Positions 9,661 to 18,800 of a stretch of 44,309 bases of DNA are shown one piece after another (positions within the stretch are counted from its first letter, which is position 1; every line of letters starts with the position of its first letter). A program made the position numbers and the translations under genes. A model generated the notes under the pieces. That model was not told the origin of the DNA and did not search any database. It saw only the letters and a list, made by a program, of their open reading frames with translations. Source of the DNA: VGPI01 sp964482845 (lineage in GTDB: Bacteria; Cloacimonadota; Cloacimonadia; Cloacimonadales; Cloacimonadaceae); contig CAYZZE010000004.1 of NCBI GenBank assembly GCA_964482845.1, positions 1 through 44,309 of the forward strand, in the 5' to 3' direction.

Positions 9661-10329
9661 TCATTCAGTCTGCCTGAGGCATTCTGCTGAGTTATTTTGG
9701 GTCTTATTGATGTAGCGGCTGACCGGATACATGGACAGGACATCACTATTGCAAGGGCGCAGCATGAAGTTCAAAGAGATCGCATCCGTCAAGCCATGCG
9801 ACAACCAGTTCAATACATCATTTCCGCCCAGGATTACCGGCATCCGTTCATGCACCGGCTGCATTATCTCATTTGCCTCGGTAGTTATAATGGCACAGGA
9901 CTGGACAAAACTGCCGTCACTGCCGTTCCATTGATCATATATGCCAGCCAGCAAGAGTGGTTTGCCATCCTTGGAATGGATAAAGAAGGGCTGTTTATCC
10001 GGTTTTCTCCATTCATAAAAACCCGTTGCCGGGATCAAGCACCGCCGATATTGAAGTCCTGCTCTGAAGGTCTTTTTCTCCAGGATCGTCTCGCTGCGGA
10101 CATTGATCATCTGATACTGGGGGGCATCTTTTGTCCAGGAGGGGATCAATCCCCACCGGAAATGAGATTGGATCCGTGCTTCTTGGGTAGTCAAAAAAGC
10201 CGATATGGCCTGCGTGGGCGCCACATTGTAATTGATCTCGATCTGCTCATCACGGTTGGCGATGGCAAGTTCATCCAACAACTTCTTAAGTTGGTCGTGT
10301 TTTATCACTTGGGCAAATCTTCCGCACAT
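9661..10329 (-). CDS. yedK: SRAP/HMCES-family protein (YedK-like, abasic-site crosslinking)
   Basis: SRAP proteins cap abasic sites in single-stranded DNA through a thiazolidine formed by the N-terminal cysteine. That requires a Met-Cys start, and MCGRFAQ begins at ATG 10329, preceded by GAGAGGAAAGAAGG. The frame is open eight codons further up, but that start would bury the catalytic cysteine, so I reject it. Family landmarks are present: NVAPTQ, NVRSET, RRCLIPATGFYEW and HERMPVIL, which holds the conserved histidine. At 222 residues it has the usual length. It is the first gene of a likely run with the barrel protein and cls, and is divergent from nth (84 bp apart). Confidence 0.92.
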   Translation of the reverse strand: MCGRFAQVIKHDQLKKLLDELAIANRDEQIEINYNVAPTQAISAFLTTQEARIQSHFRWGLIPSWTKDAPQYQMINVRSETILEKKTFRAGLQYRRCLIPATGFYEWRKPDKQPFFIHSKDGKPLLLAGIYDQWNGSDGSFVQSCAIITTEANEIMQPVHERMPVILGGNDVLNWLSHGLTDAISLNFMLRPCNSDVLSMYPVSRYINKTQNNSAECLRQTE

Positions 10330-10413
10330 CCTTCTTTCCTCTCTGGTTGACAAAGTTGCAAAGCGGCAAAAATAGGCAACAGAAAAATCAGATAATTATC
10401 CGGAGTATGACTT

Positions 10414-11055
10414 ATGACTTGTGACATCGATGCAATAATGCCGATCCTGAGGCAGCATTTCCATCAGGTAAAGGCACCGGTGGTCGATTTTATCGCCGCC
10501 CAAACCAAAGACCCATTCAAGATACTGGTAGCCACCATTTTGAGTGCCCGCACCAAAGATGAGACGACCACGAAAGTGGTCAACCGTTTGTTCGAGGTCA
10601 TCCACAGCTTGGAGGATCTGGAGAGGATCGACTGTCAGGATCTGAATAAAATGCTCTTTCCCGTTGGTTTTCACAATGCCAAAACAATCCATCTCAAGCA
10701 GTTGCCTGCCGTGCTGAAGCAACGATTCAATGGCTCTGTCCCCCGGGAAATTGAAGAACTCGTCCAATTGCCCGGAGTAGGCAGAAAGACGGCCAATCTT
10801 GTCCGAGCAGTGGCATTCGGATTACCAGCAATCTGCGTCGATATCCACGTTCATCGCATCAGCAACCGCTGGGGTTACGTAAGGACAAAGACACCTTATG
10901 AGACGGAGATGGCTCTGAGAACGATCCTGCCCGAAAAATATTGGCTGGTATTCAATTCATACGTGGTTGCCTTTGGTCAAAACTTATGCACCCCACGAAA
11001 GCCGGCATGCGCAAACTGCCCGATTAATGTTTACTGTGAGCGCATCGGATTGTAG
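10414..11055 (+). CDS. nth: Endonuclease III, base-excision repair DNA glycosylase
   Basis: Removes oxidised pyrimidines and nicks the abasic site. The 213-residue protein shows the helix-hairpin-helix LPGVGRKTAN (about 118-127, with the catalytic lysine), the downstream catalytic aspartate in CVDIHVHR (about 141), and the iron-sulfur loop with cysteine spacing C-x6-C-x2-C-x5-C at the C-terminus (about 193-209). The start ATG 10414 has CGGAG 8 bp upstream. It is divergent from the SRAP gene, another DNA-damage protein, and its 3' end overlaps the convergent racemase remnant by 25 bp. Confidence 0.95.
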   Translation: MTCDIDAIMPILRQHFHQVKAPVVDFIAAQTKDPFKILVATILSARTKDETTTKVVNRLFEVIHSLEDLERIDCQDLNKMLFPVGFHNAKTIHLKQLPAVLKQRFNGSVPREIEELVQLPGVGRKTANLVRAVAFGLPAICVDIHVHRISNRWGYVRTKTPYETEMALRTILPEKYWLVFNSYVVAFGQNLCTPRKPACANCPINVYCERIGL

Positions 11056-11545
11056 AGGATCTTATCTATGAACCGGGAATGCATCAAGCGTGTTGCGCCG
11101 GGATAATTGAACAGGAATCTGATCATATCGCCGATCTCGTAATTGTTTGGATTGTTGCCCAGATCATAGACCGTCATATCAGAACTATTGCCAAAGAAGC
11201 GGATACCATCCTCGATGGGGATGAGAAAATCGTGATCCATTTCCATCAGCCCAAGCCTTATACTGCTCTGAGACTCTGTTACTCAAGATCATCTTCAGTG
11301 CAATCCGGATTGGTAGATTCCCCGGCTGTATCGGTCACGGCTCCATCCGGGACATTATCTTCGCGGTATAATTTGACGATTTTTGCCTCAAAAACAAAGG
11401 CGGTGAAATCGAGGTCGATGACGGACTGATGGGTGAGCGCTGAAGTTCCACAAAATGCGGCTTCGCCAACCCGAAAATGATACGATCCCTTTGGAACACT
11501 CCTCTTACTGGGTTTAGGTGTCAACTTATTTAGGACGACACTGTC
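11031..11545 (-). pseudogene. Remnant of an ornithine/alanine racemase-family PLP enzyme
   Basis: Two short frames together read as the C-terminal third of a fold-III PLP racemase. The upstream frame (about 11279-11545) gives VPKGSYHFRVGEA and FTAFVFEAKIVKLY, then stops at TAA in ...CTEDDLE. The next frame, from about 11283 down to 11031, gives SIRLGLMEMDHDFLIP, GIRFFGNSSDMTVYDLG and YEIGDMIRFLFNYPG, which matches the family order. A single frameshift near 11279-11290 separates them. The N-terminal two thirds, including the PLP lysine, are missing, and the remaining homology runs up to the edge of the palindrome at 11546. The family is recognised from memory of ornithine racemase sequences. 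The frames and stops are read directly. Confidence 0.72.
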
Positions 11546-11624
11546 CTCCTTGCTTGATAACCTTAGTATAACCTTAGTATAACCTTACGAGCGTAAGGTT
11601 ATACTAAGGTTATGAAGCAGGGAG
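11546..11624 (+). repeat. 79-bp palindromic element, copy 2
   Basis: Same orientation as copy 1, with ends CTCCTTGCTT and AAGCAGGGAG (one mismatch between the arms), three plus two 11-bp units and central AG. It is identical over all 79 bp to the reverse complement of copy 3, and the match runs about 8 bp past the two-unit end (AGAGCAGG). It abuts the truncated racemase. Confidence 0.95.
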
Positions 11625-11966
11625 AGAGCAGGAGAAAGCACTAATCCGCTCGAATCTAAACCTCTTGAGGCTGTTGGATAACTCGGAGCGGTTGACCCAA
11701 CGAGTATCCAAACTGTCTGAGAGGCATAATCCTTAGTAGTAACTGACTGCGCTGGAAGGAGAGACGATTTTGTTTTTTCAGGGTCTTAAAACATGGTGAT
11801 TCCAGTATGAGTAACGCTCTTCTAAACCTTCACGGTTGCCTAATTCCGGGCGGTTGACCCTACGGCCTTATCCAGATCTATCTGTCAGACAATTAGTTAG
11901 TTTAATGCCGTAAGAACATTGCCCCATATTATTCAATGGTCTTAGACAGGTTTTACGATTTAACGT
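11625..11966. repeat. Flank block of the palindromic element plus a degenerate second copy
   Basis: No gene is seen. 11631-11700 aligns with 221-290 and, inverted, with about 27837-27905: all three share AATCCGCTYGAATCTAAAC or a close variant, followed by a GCGGTTGAC-like stretch. A partial second copy follows at about 11824-11870 (TCTAAACCTTC, then GGCGGTTGACCC). A CAATGGTCTTA motif is at 11934-11944. Overall the block is more diverged between copies than the 79-bp core. Confidence 0.7.
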
Positions 11967-11996
11967 CAAAAAGGCGCAGCCCGAAAACTGCGCCTT
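11967..11996 (-). terminator. Rho-independent terminator of the first C25 peptidase gene
   Basis: AAGGCGCAG (11971-11979) and CTGCGCCTT (11988-11996) form a perfect 9-bp stem with an 8-nt loop. On the minus strand it is followed by a run of five T, about 40 bp after the stop codon of the peptidase gene. Confidence 0.85.
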
Positions 11997-12036
11997 ATGT
12001 CCATAACTGAGTATATCGCTCAGATGTTTCGTCAGA

Positions 12037-15000
12037 TCATTTGAGCAGGATCATCTTTTTGGTGCTCGTGTATTTACCGCCATCGGACATTCTGTAGAAA
12101 TAGACGCCGCTACCGACGCTGTGTCCATTGTCATCTTTTCCATGCCATTGGACAGCATGATTACCCGCGTCCATTTCAGTCCTGACCAGTGTTTTTACTT
12201 TCTGGCCAAGGATATTGTAGATCTCGATGGTCACGATACTCCTGTCCTTCAAACTAAAGGGGATGGTTGTGGTCGGATTGAATGGATTGGGGAAATTGCC
12301 TTTGAGTTCTGTGACCAGGGGGCTTACCTGATTCTCAATGGAGACGGGCACACCCTCGCCGGAAAGCGTAATAAGGGTCTGTGTAGCCAGTGGATCGTCA
12401 GAAGTTGCCACCAGATATCCACTGATCACTCCGATCGCAGTGGGTGCAAAGCCGACGTAGAAGTGCTGAAACGACATCGGATGTATCAGATATTGCAGTG
12501 AATGAACCGGTGTATCCTGATTGATCGCGATGGAAAATGGCGTTTGAGCAGAAAGGGTTCCGATCATAACTGCATCACCGTTGTTGGAGATCGTGATAGG
12601 AGTAAAAGCCATGGTGTTGACAATGGTCGGAGTAAACTGGATATTGGTCTGAGTTACGTGGAATACCGGAGCGGTGGAAGTCCCACCCGTGGTTGGGAAT
12701 ACGATTGTATCGATCCAGGCACAATCACTGCCGCTGGATACCATATAATCCTTTACATATTCCCATTTGAAGGTGTTTGGTCCCGGTAATGCTGCATAGG
12801 ACACCTGGGTCCATGCCTGTTGGCCTGACCATTGGTCTTTGAGGACATTATTGATGTAGAACTTGAGGTAATCATAGTTCTGCTCGCTGGAGACCATACG
12901 CCAGAAAGAGATATTCCCCGGCGCCGGAACATTCATGGTCACGCTCATCGTCGTGGCTTGATTATGAGTGATCGAAGCAGAACGCGCACACGCAGTTCCA
13001 CTGTGCGGAGCAGTGGTATCGATCGTCCAGTTTCCGCCGGTGAACATCCAGGGGAATCCAGTGAAGTCACCGCTGGAGAAATTCTCCATAACTATCCCGA
13101 TCGGTATATTGTAGGTCTGGGTGGCAGAATATTCTCCCGCTGCAAGTATAAGGATGAGGTTGGCAGTTGCTCCGGTGGGAATTTGGGAACTGAATGTCAC
13201 TTCAAAGATTAAACTCGCTTCCGCCGTCGGAGGTAAAGCGGAGAAGAACGAGGAGATCGGGGTCACGACGTGGGTCACATTAGTCACAAGCAAAGATGAG
13301 ATGACATTGACCGCCTGGGCGTGTCCCTGATTGAACAAGGGTATGGTCAAGATGACGGTTTCTCCCGGATCGATGCGGCCATTGGAGTTGCCGGCGCTGT
13401 CACCGATCTGGATCGTTCCAAAGGTAAAGGAAGGCGCGCTGATAACCAGATGGCGGTTATAATGCCACACATTGTCATTCTCGGCAGATATGGTAACGGT
13501 ATATTGCACCATATATTGGTCTGGCACATTGTTGGCGATGAAGATCATAAAGCCCTGTATGGTCTGGCCAAGAGTATTGGAAGGAATATTACCGATATAC
13601 TCATTACCGGTCAAAACGGTCAGATAGGGATCTGAAGTTGTTATCTGCACCTGAACGTTATTGGCATCAAAAGCGCCGACGTTGTCGAAAGACAAGTTGA
13701 GGTTAATGACCTCGCCATATTCCGGAATATTGTTGTTGTCATCAGTAATGGTATGCTGTGTGACTACGACGTGAGGACCGGTGCTGGGTAAAACTTGGAC
13801 TGTGTCAATCAGAGTGACGCGGTTGAATGCCGTGATGGTCAAGGTCATATTCATCGGCTGGATGGGAGGATTTGCCATTACCACGTTGGCAAGTCCGGTA
13901 CTATTGGCAACCGCCGTTCCATATATCACACCGTTACTCATCAGTGTTACGCGTGCTTTTGGAACGGTTTGCACTGTAAAGGAATTAAACCCCAGGAAGA
14001 GAATGGGATTATAGTTCGCGGTCATGGCAGTGGCAGGTTGGGTGCGTATCATCAATGATGCGTCGCCAAAGATATGCCAGTTCTTGAATTCATTGGCACC
14101 GTTATTCCCATATACCTCGACCATCCGTGAGGAGCCATTGAAGAACAATCCGCCGATCGTGTACATATGACCGCCGATCATCAATTCAACGATATGGTCT
14201 TGTCCGCGCATGGGAGGATTCCACTGTTGATTGACCGTGGAGGCGTACATGGCAATAGCGCCGGTGGGAGCACCGGTGACATTGTTCGTGGCTCTCAGCC
14301 ACGCTTCGGCAAAGCAGGTTATGGACACGAAATTACCATTGACGCAGGCAACTGAAACGATGAAGGGTAACATATGGTCATTGGTGAGTTGGTTGACGTT
14401 GGCGTTGCTGAAGCCGGTGGTACTCCACGTCGTATTGGAGCCATGCCCGCAGTAGTTGATGAATCCACGGCCAGCATTGACGTTGTTACCTACTTGGGTA
14501 GAGGTGGCACCCATCGTCTGATACAACTGATCCACTGAAGTAAATCCATAATTGAGCAGCAGCCCGCGAATCAGTTCAATATGCTGTTGGTCGGATTCGC
14601 CATTGTCACCCGTCGAACCGCCACCTTCATTGGAGGCAATGCCCATCCCGCGGGCTGCCCAAACGCTACCGATCTGGACATCGCGTTCATAGTGAACGGT
14701 TCTGAGTACCTGGGTCCCCATTTGAGCCACGGTCTCAGCAGAAAATCTTCCGACAAAAATATCGGGATAATTATCGTTACCGGCAAGCAGTGAGAAAGAC
14801 GGATCCGAACCACCACCATTTGCCATAATGGTTGGTACTTGCGGGGCATCTCCGAATATCTGGACAAACTTGAGCCCGTTATTCAGATTATACTGCGCTT
14901 GGATATAATTCTTGATTTGATTGGCGGTGGGACCGGCGACATTGACATCCACCACATCGACCTGGAATCCATTCTGCCGTTTCCACTCCACATAAGGAAT

Positions 15001-15741
15001 AAGGGCGGTATCAAATATACTGTTCTTGATCACCAAGATGCGCCCCACTTCATCAACCTGGGGATACTTTGCGTCTGTCCAGTTCAGGAAAAGATCCTTG
15101 TAGATCGATTCAAAATAGATGCTGTAGGCATTTTTGGGAGTGGTAAGAGCATTGCGACTATCAATGCCAACGTTGTTCAAAGTAACCCCTATCTTGGTAT
15201 AAACCCTGAGTGTTTGGGTCTGAGGATAATAGATAAAGGGCTGGAAATGAACCGTGATGCCTCTGAAATCTCGGATGATAAATGGCTCCGTCAAAGCTGC
15301 CGGATGTTCAGGAAAGTTCTGTGATGTTTGATAAAAGGCAGCGAATGAGTGTGACACGGTTGAGGGATCGATGTCACGAGTCAAACTGCCCTTCGATGGA
15401 GCCACCGGCATTTTGTATTCCACATACTCGGTGTCGGTTATGGTCAGGTTCATCGCTGCAGTGGGTGGAATGATCACGCTGCCAGCCAGGATCGGAACTT
15501 GGGGTAATCCTTTCTCAAGTGTCAATCCGGCATTCTTTACGGATAGATCATACCAGGTCTCTCCATTGATCCGGACTTCGTTGCGGGTAAATGATCCCAA
15601 TGTCATTTCCAGCATGATCTGACTGGGACTGCTGGTAATAAGACGAACCTGGTTCGGTTGCTGGGATACAAGGATCTGCTCGGCTGTAAGTGACAGGATG
15701 GCTGTCAACAGCAACACAAACAACAAAAATGGGCGCTTCAT
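12037..15741 (-). CDS. Secreted C25 (gingipain-type) cysteine peptidase with T9SS-style C-terminal domain, paralogue A
   Basis: A 1234-residue exported protein: signal peptide (PFLLFVLLLTAILSLTA), propeptide region, C25 catalytic domain (about 220-590) with the His motif YCGHGS (about 430) and the Cys motif VACVNG (about 465), then CARDB/Ig-like repeats. A jelly-roll-like module (ISFWRMVSSEQNYDYLKFYI ... CAWIDTIVF) and an Ig-like region follow, then a C-terminal sorting domain starting NFPNPFNPTTTI (about 1150) and ending SGVYFYRM...KKMILLK. The pattern indicates type IX secretion and surface anchoring or release. The start ATG 15741 follows GGAGGAGAA. Its paralogue lies 121 bp upstream in the same direction. 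C25 family members also include the sortase PorU, but the presence of a C-terminal sorting domain in two tandem copies suggests cargo. Substrate unknown. Confidence 0.9.
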   Translation of the reverse strand: MKRPFLLFVLLLTAILSLTAEQILVSQQPNQVRLITSSPSQIMLEMTLGSFTRNEVRINGETWYDLSVKNAGLTLEKGLPQVPILAGSVIIPPTAAMNLTITDTEYVEYKMPVAPSKGSLTRDIDPSTVSHSFAAFYQTSQNFPEHPAALTEPFIIRDFRGITVHFQPFIYYPQTQTLRVYTKIGVTLNNVGIDSRNALTTPKNAYSIYFESIYKDLFLNWTDAKYPQVDEVGRILVIKNSIFDTALIPYVEWKRQNGFQVDVVDVNVAGPTANQIKNYIQAQYNLNNGLKFVQIFGDAPQVPTIMANGGGSDPSFSLLAGNDNYPDIFVGRFSAETVAQMGTQVLRTVHYERDVQIGSVWAARGMGIASNEGGGSTGDNGESDQQHIELIRGLLLNYGFTSVDQLYQTMGATSTQVGNNVNAGRGFINYCGHGSNTTWSTTGFSNANVNQLTNDHMLPFIVSVACVNGNFVSITCFAEAWLRATNNVTGAPTGAIAMYASTVNQQWNPPMRGQDHIVELMIGGHMYTIGGLFFNGSSRMVEVYGNNGANEFKNWHIFGDASLMIRTQPATAMTANYNPILFLGFNSFTVQTVPKARVTLMSNGVIYGTAVANSTGLANVVMANPPIQPMNMTLTITAFNRVTLIDTVQVLPSTGPHVVVTQHTITDDNNNIPEYGEVINLNLSFDNVGAFDANNVQVQITTSDPYLTVLTGNEYIGNIPSNTLGQTIQGFMIFIANNVPDQYMVQYTVTISAENDNVWHYNRHLVISAPSFTFGTIQIGDSAGNSNGRIDPGETVILTIPLFNQGHAQAVNVISSLLVTNVTHVVTPISSFFSALPPTAEASLIFEVTFSSQIPTGATANLILILAAGEYSATQTYNIPIGIVMENFSSGDFTGFPWMFTGGNWTIDTTAPHSGTACARSASITHNQATTMSVTMNVPAPGNISFWRMVSSEQNYDYLKFYINNVLKDQWSGQQAWTQVSYAALPGPNTFKWEYVKDYMVSSGSDCAWIDTIVFPTTGGTSTAPVFHVTQTNIQFTPTIVNTMAFTPITISNNGDAVMIGTLSAQTPFSIAINQDTPVHSLQYLIHPMSFQHFYVGFAPTAIGVISGYLVATSDDPLATQTLITLSGEGVPVSIENQVSPLVTELKGNFPNPFNPTTTIPFSLKDRSIVTIEIYNILGQKVKTLVRTEMDAGNHAVQWHGKDDNGHSVGSGVYFYRMSDGGKYTSTKKMILLK

Positions 15742-15823
15742 TTCTCCTCCATGGTATTTCCTAATTTTATGTATTTCAATAACTTTGAGAGTACGTTATG
15801 CATTCCAAACTCCTTAATATAAC

Positions 15824-15852
15824 CGGCGGAGGTGCGTTTGACATCCCCGCCG
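15824..15852 (-). terminator. Possible terminator or attenuator between the C25 genes
   Basis: CGGCGG-A-GG (15824-15832) pairs with CCCCGCCG (15845-15852) as an 8-bp stem with one bulged A. On the minus strand it lies about 10 bp after the stop of paralogue B and is followed by GGTTATATTAA, which is AT-rich but not a T run. It is therefore weak as an intrinsic terminator and might only reduce read-through into paralogue A. Confidence 0.4.
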
Positions 15853-15862
15853 TCTGTTTATT

Positions 15863-18800
15863 CTACTTCATCAACATCATTTTATTGGTTTTGGTATATC
15901 CGGGTGCGTCCATACGGTAGAGATAAAGACCGCTGGTCACTCTTCTGCCATTATTGTCTGTACCGTTCCACACCACACGGTGATTACCTGCATTGAGATT
16001 GGCGTCCACCAGGGTGCGAACGACCTGTCCTTTGAGGTTAAACAATGTTATCCGAACAGCTCCGGCCTTTTGCAGACCGAAACTGATGGTTGTCTCCGGA
16101 TTGAAAGGATTAGGATAGTTACCTTCCAATCTCGTTACCACCGGCGTTAGGGACGGATCGTCGTTACTGACGGATGTTTGCAGATAAACGGGAATGCTGT
16201 GAACCGGGTTAAACGGGTCATTACTGGTGATGATTATCGCATCATTGATCGTCATATGCTGATTGGATGTAGTATATGACAATGTATAGCGGGCGTTGAC
16301 TCCTCCTCCAATAATATAATTATAGGTTGAGGGGAGGATCGTGCCAGTCTGACTTAGAACGAATCCCGCCGGTATGCTGATCGATCCATTCAAATCAATG
16401 GTTCCCAGATTACGGATGACAAAATCCGCCGAAACAGTTGAATTAAGCGGTACATTATCAAAGGACAGGGAAGTCGTCGAGGTGAAGAAGATCGGGACAT
16501 TGCCCATTCCAGCAGCAGGGAATACGATATCATCGATCCACGCACAATCCGAACCACTATTGACCGATCCATCTTTGGAATATACCCATTTGAAAGTTCG
16601 CTGTCCAGCAAGGACGGGATAAGAAATCTGTGCCCACACCTGATTGCCAGACCAGCTTCCCACTTCAACGGCATCAATGTAAAACTTAAGGAAGTCATAG
16701 TTTGATTCTGATGATACCCTGCGCCAGAAACTGATATTGCCATTAGCACCGACATTCAACGTAATTGCCAGTTCGGTAGTTCCATTATGTCCGATCGCTC
16801 CGGATCTTGCAGCATAAGTGCCTGAATTGACAAATCCAATTCCGGATACAATCGTCCAGGGGATTGGGCTGTTGTTCTGCCAGGGGAAGGCAGAGAAATT
16901 CCCGGTTTCAAAACCTACTGAGATCATCCCAACCGGAATAATCAGAGTGTGGTTAACCATTTGGACACCAGCCGTCAGCGCTATCCCGAGCGGAACCACT
17001 TCTCCATCAGGAATACCTGTACCGAGAGTAACCGCGAAAGTGACAGGTATGTTTACACCGACTGGTACGCTTGGTATCACGAATGAATTCTGTGACAAGT
17101 AGGCATTGGCATAGTTCATGACAACATGCATCGTCCCACCGTCAGAAGTGACAGATCCCGTATTGGTTACGTTGACCGTGATGATGATGTTCTCCCCGCT
17201 TTCAAATATCCCATTGCCATTTTGTTCGACCAAACTGATGTTACCAAAAGCTACTTGAGGGGCACTGACAGTAATGCCACGCTGGGAAGTCCAGACATTG
17301 TTTCCGTCCGTGATCGTAAAGAGGAATTGGTTCTGTGTCTGATCTGGTGTCATAGGCGAGATCATAAGTGTATATGCATTTGTCATATTCAGGGTTGAGC
17401 CGCTGTTGATCCCGGCAATACTTACCGTGGGATTGATGATCGTGGCATAGGGACTTTGCGTGGATATGGTTGCCGTCAAATTGGTGGCGTTTTGGATGCC
17501 TACATTGTTGAAAGTGACATCCAGGTTGATGGTTTCTCCCGCTTCGGCGATATTGTTGTTGCCATCGTTGACAGATATGCTTTGAACCATGACGTAAGGT
17601 CCAACATTGGGTATTACCTCTATATTGGCAATCAACGGACGGCGGCGCGAGCGGGTCATCACCAATTGAGCAGTTCCCGGCTGATCAAAGGGCGTAAAAT
17701 TGAGCGTCAGATTACCGCTGAGACCGACAAATCCGGTTCCCCTAAGTACATTGTTCATCGATAAAGCCACGAGGGTATAGGGTTCAGCTATGATATTAGC
17801 CGATCCAACCCCGATAAACAATTGATCCGGATAAACGGCGGTATTGTGAGCAGGGACACCCATATAAGGCACTAACGACGGATCACCCATTATGGAGTAA
17901 ACCTCCCAGTAATAATTGATCCGGGTGCTATTGGACATCGTCACAGCCAGATTACCCATCACGACCATAGCACCGGTAGTGGGTGCCCATTCTACGTAGG
18001 GCTCACCATGGGTATGAAACAAAGCGTCGTAAACGCCGGTGCGATTGGCAATAAATGGTGAACCGGCGGCGACTGGCGGGGGCTTATGGCCGACTGCCCA
18101 CCAATAGTCCTCATCCCAATAGGTATTGTTCGTGCCGCCAATATAGATGACCCCACCCTTATTGGGTGCTCTGAGCCATGCTTCGGCAAAGCATAAACCA
18201 ACGTTGAAAGCGCTGGTCACACAGCAGTTTCCGACGACCACCGGGTATTTATTGGCGTTTTGGAGGTTATTGATATTGGTTATGGTAAAGGAAGGATCCG
18301 ACCAACTCGTGGTACTACCATGTGCGGTGTAATTGACAAATCCGGCTCCCTGGCTGACGCTATTGACGATCGCCGCTGCCTGAGTGCCGGACTGGGGATA
18401 CATATAGGTGATGGGATTGATCCCTTGGGTGGCATTGAAGTAATTATTGACCCCATAATTGATCTGCCCGTTGCCATGGGTTTGTGCCCAATAAGAATCC
18501 ATCCCGGCGATCAGGACGGAATTTGCCAGATAAGAGTCATCCGGCATAGTATATTGCTCGTGCATCAGTGACTTCTCGATCTGGGGGATCAATTCATTGA
18601 TATTAGTGGCAGAGAATCTACCGAAGTACATCTCGGGAATAAAATCAGTCCCCTGCAGCCGAACATAAGTGAGATCCGTCACATGTCCGGTTGCCGTATT
18701 TCCCTGCCAGGCAGGCACCTGAGGCGTATCGCCCACGATCAGCAGATATGATGGTGCAGGATGGGAGGGGGTGGCATTATCCCATAATCCCTGCAGATAT

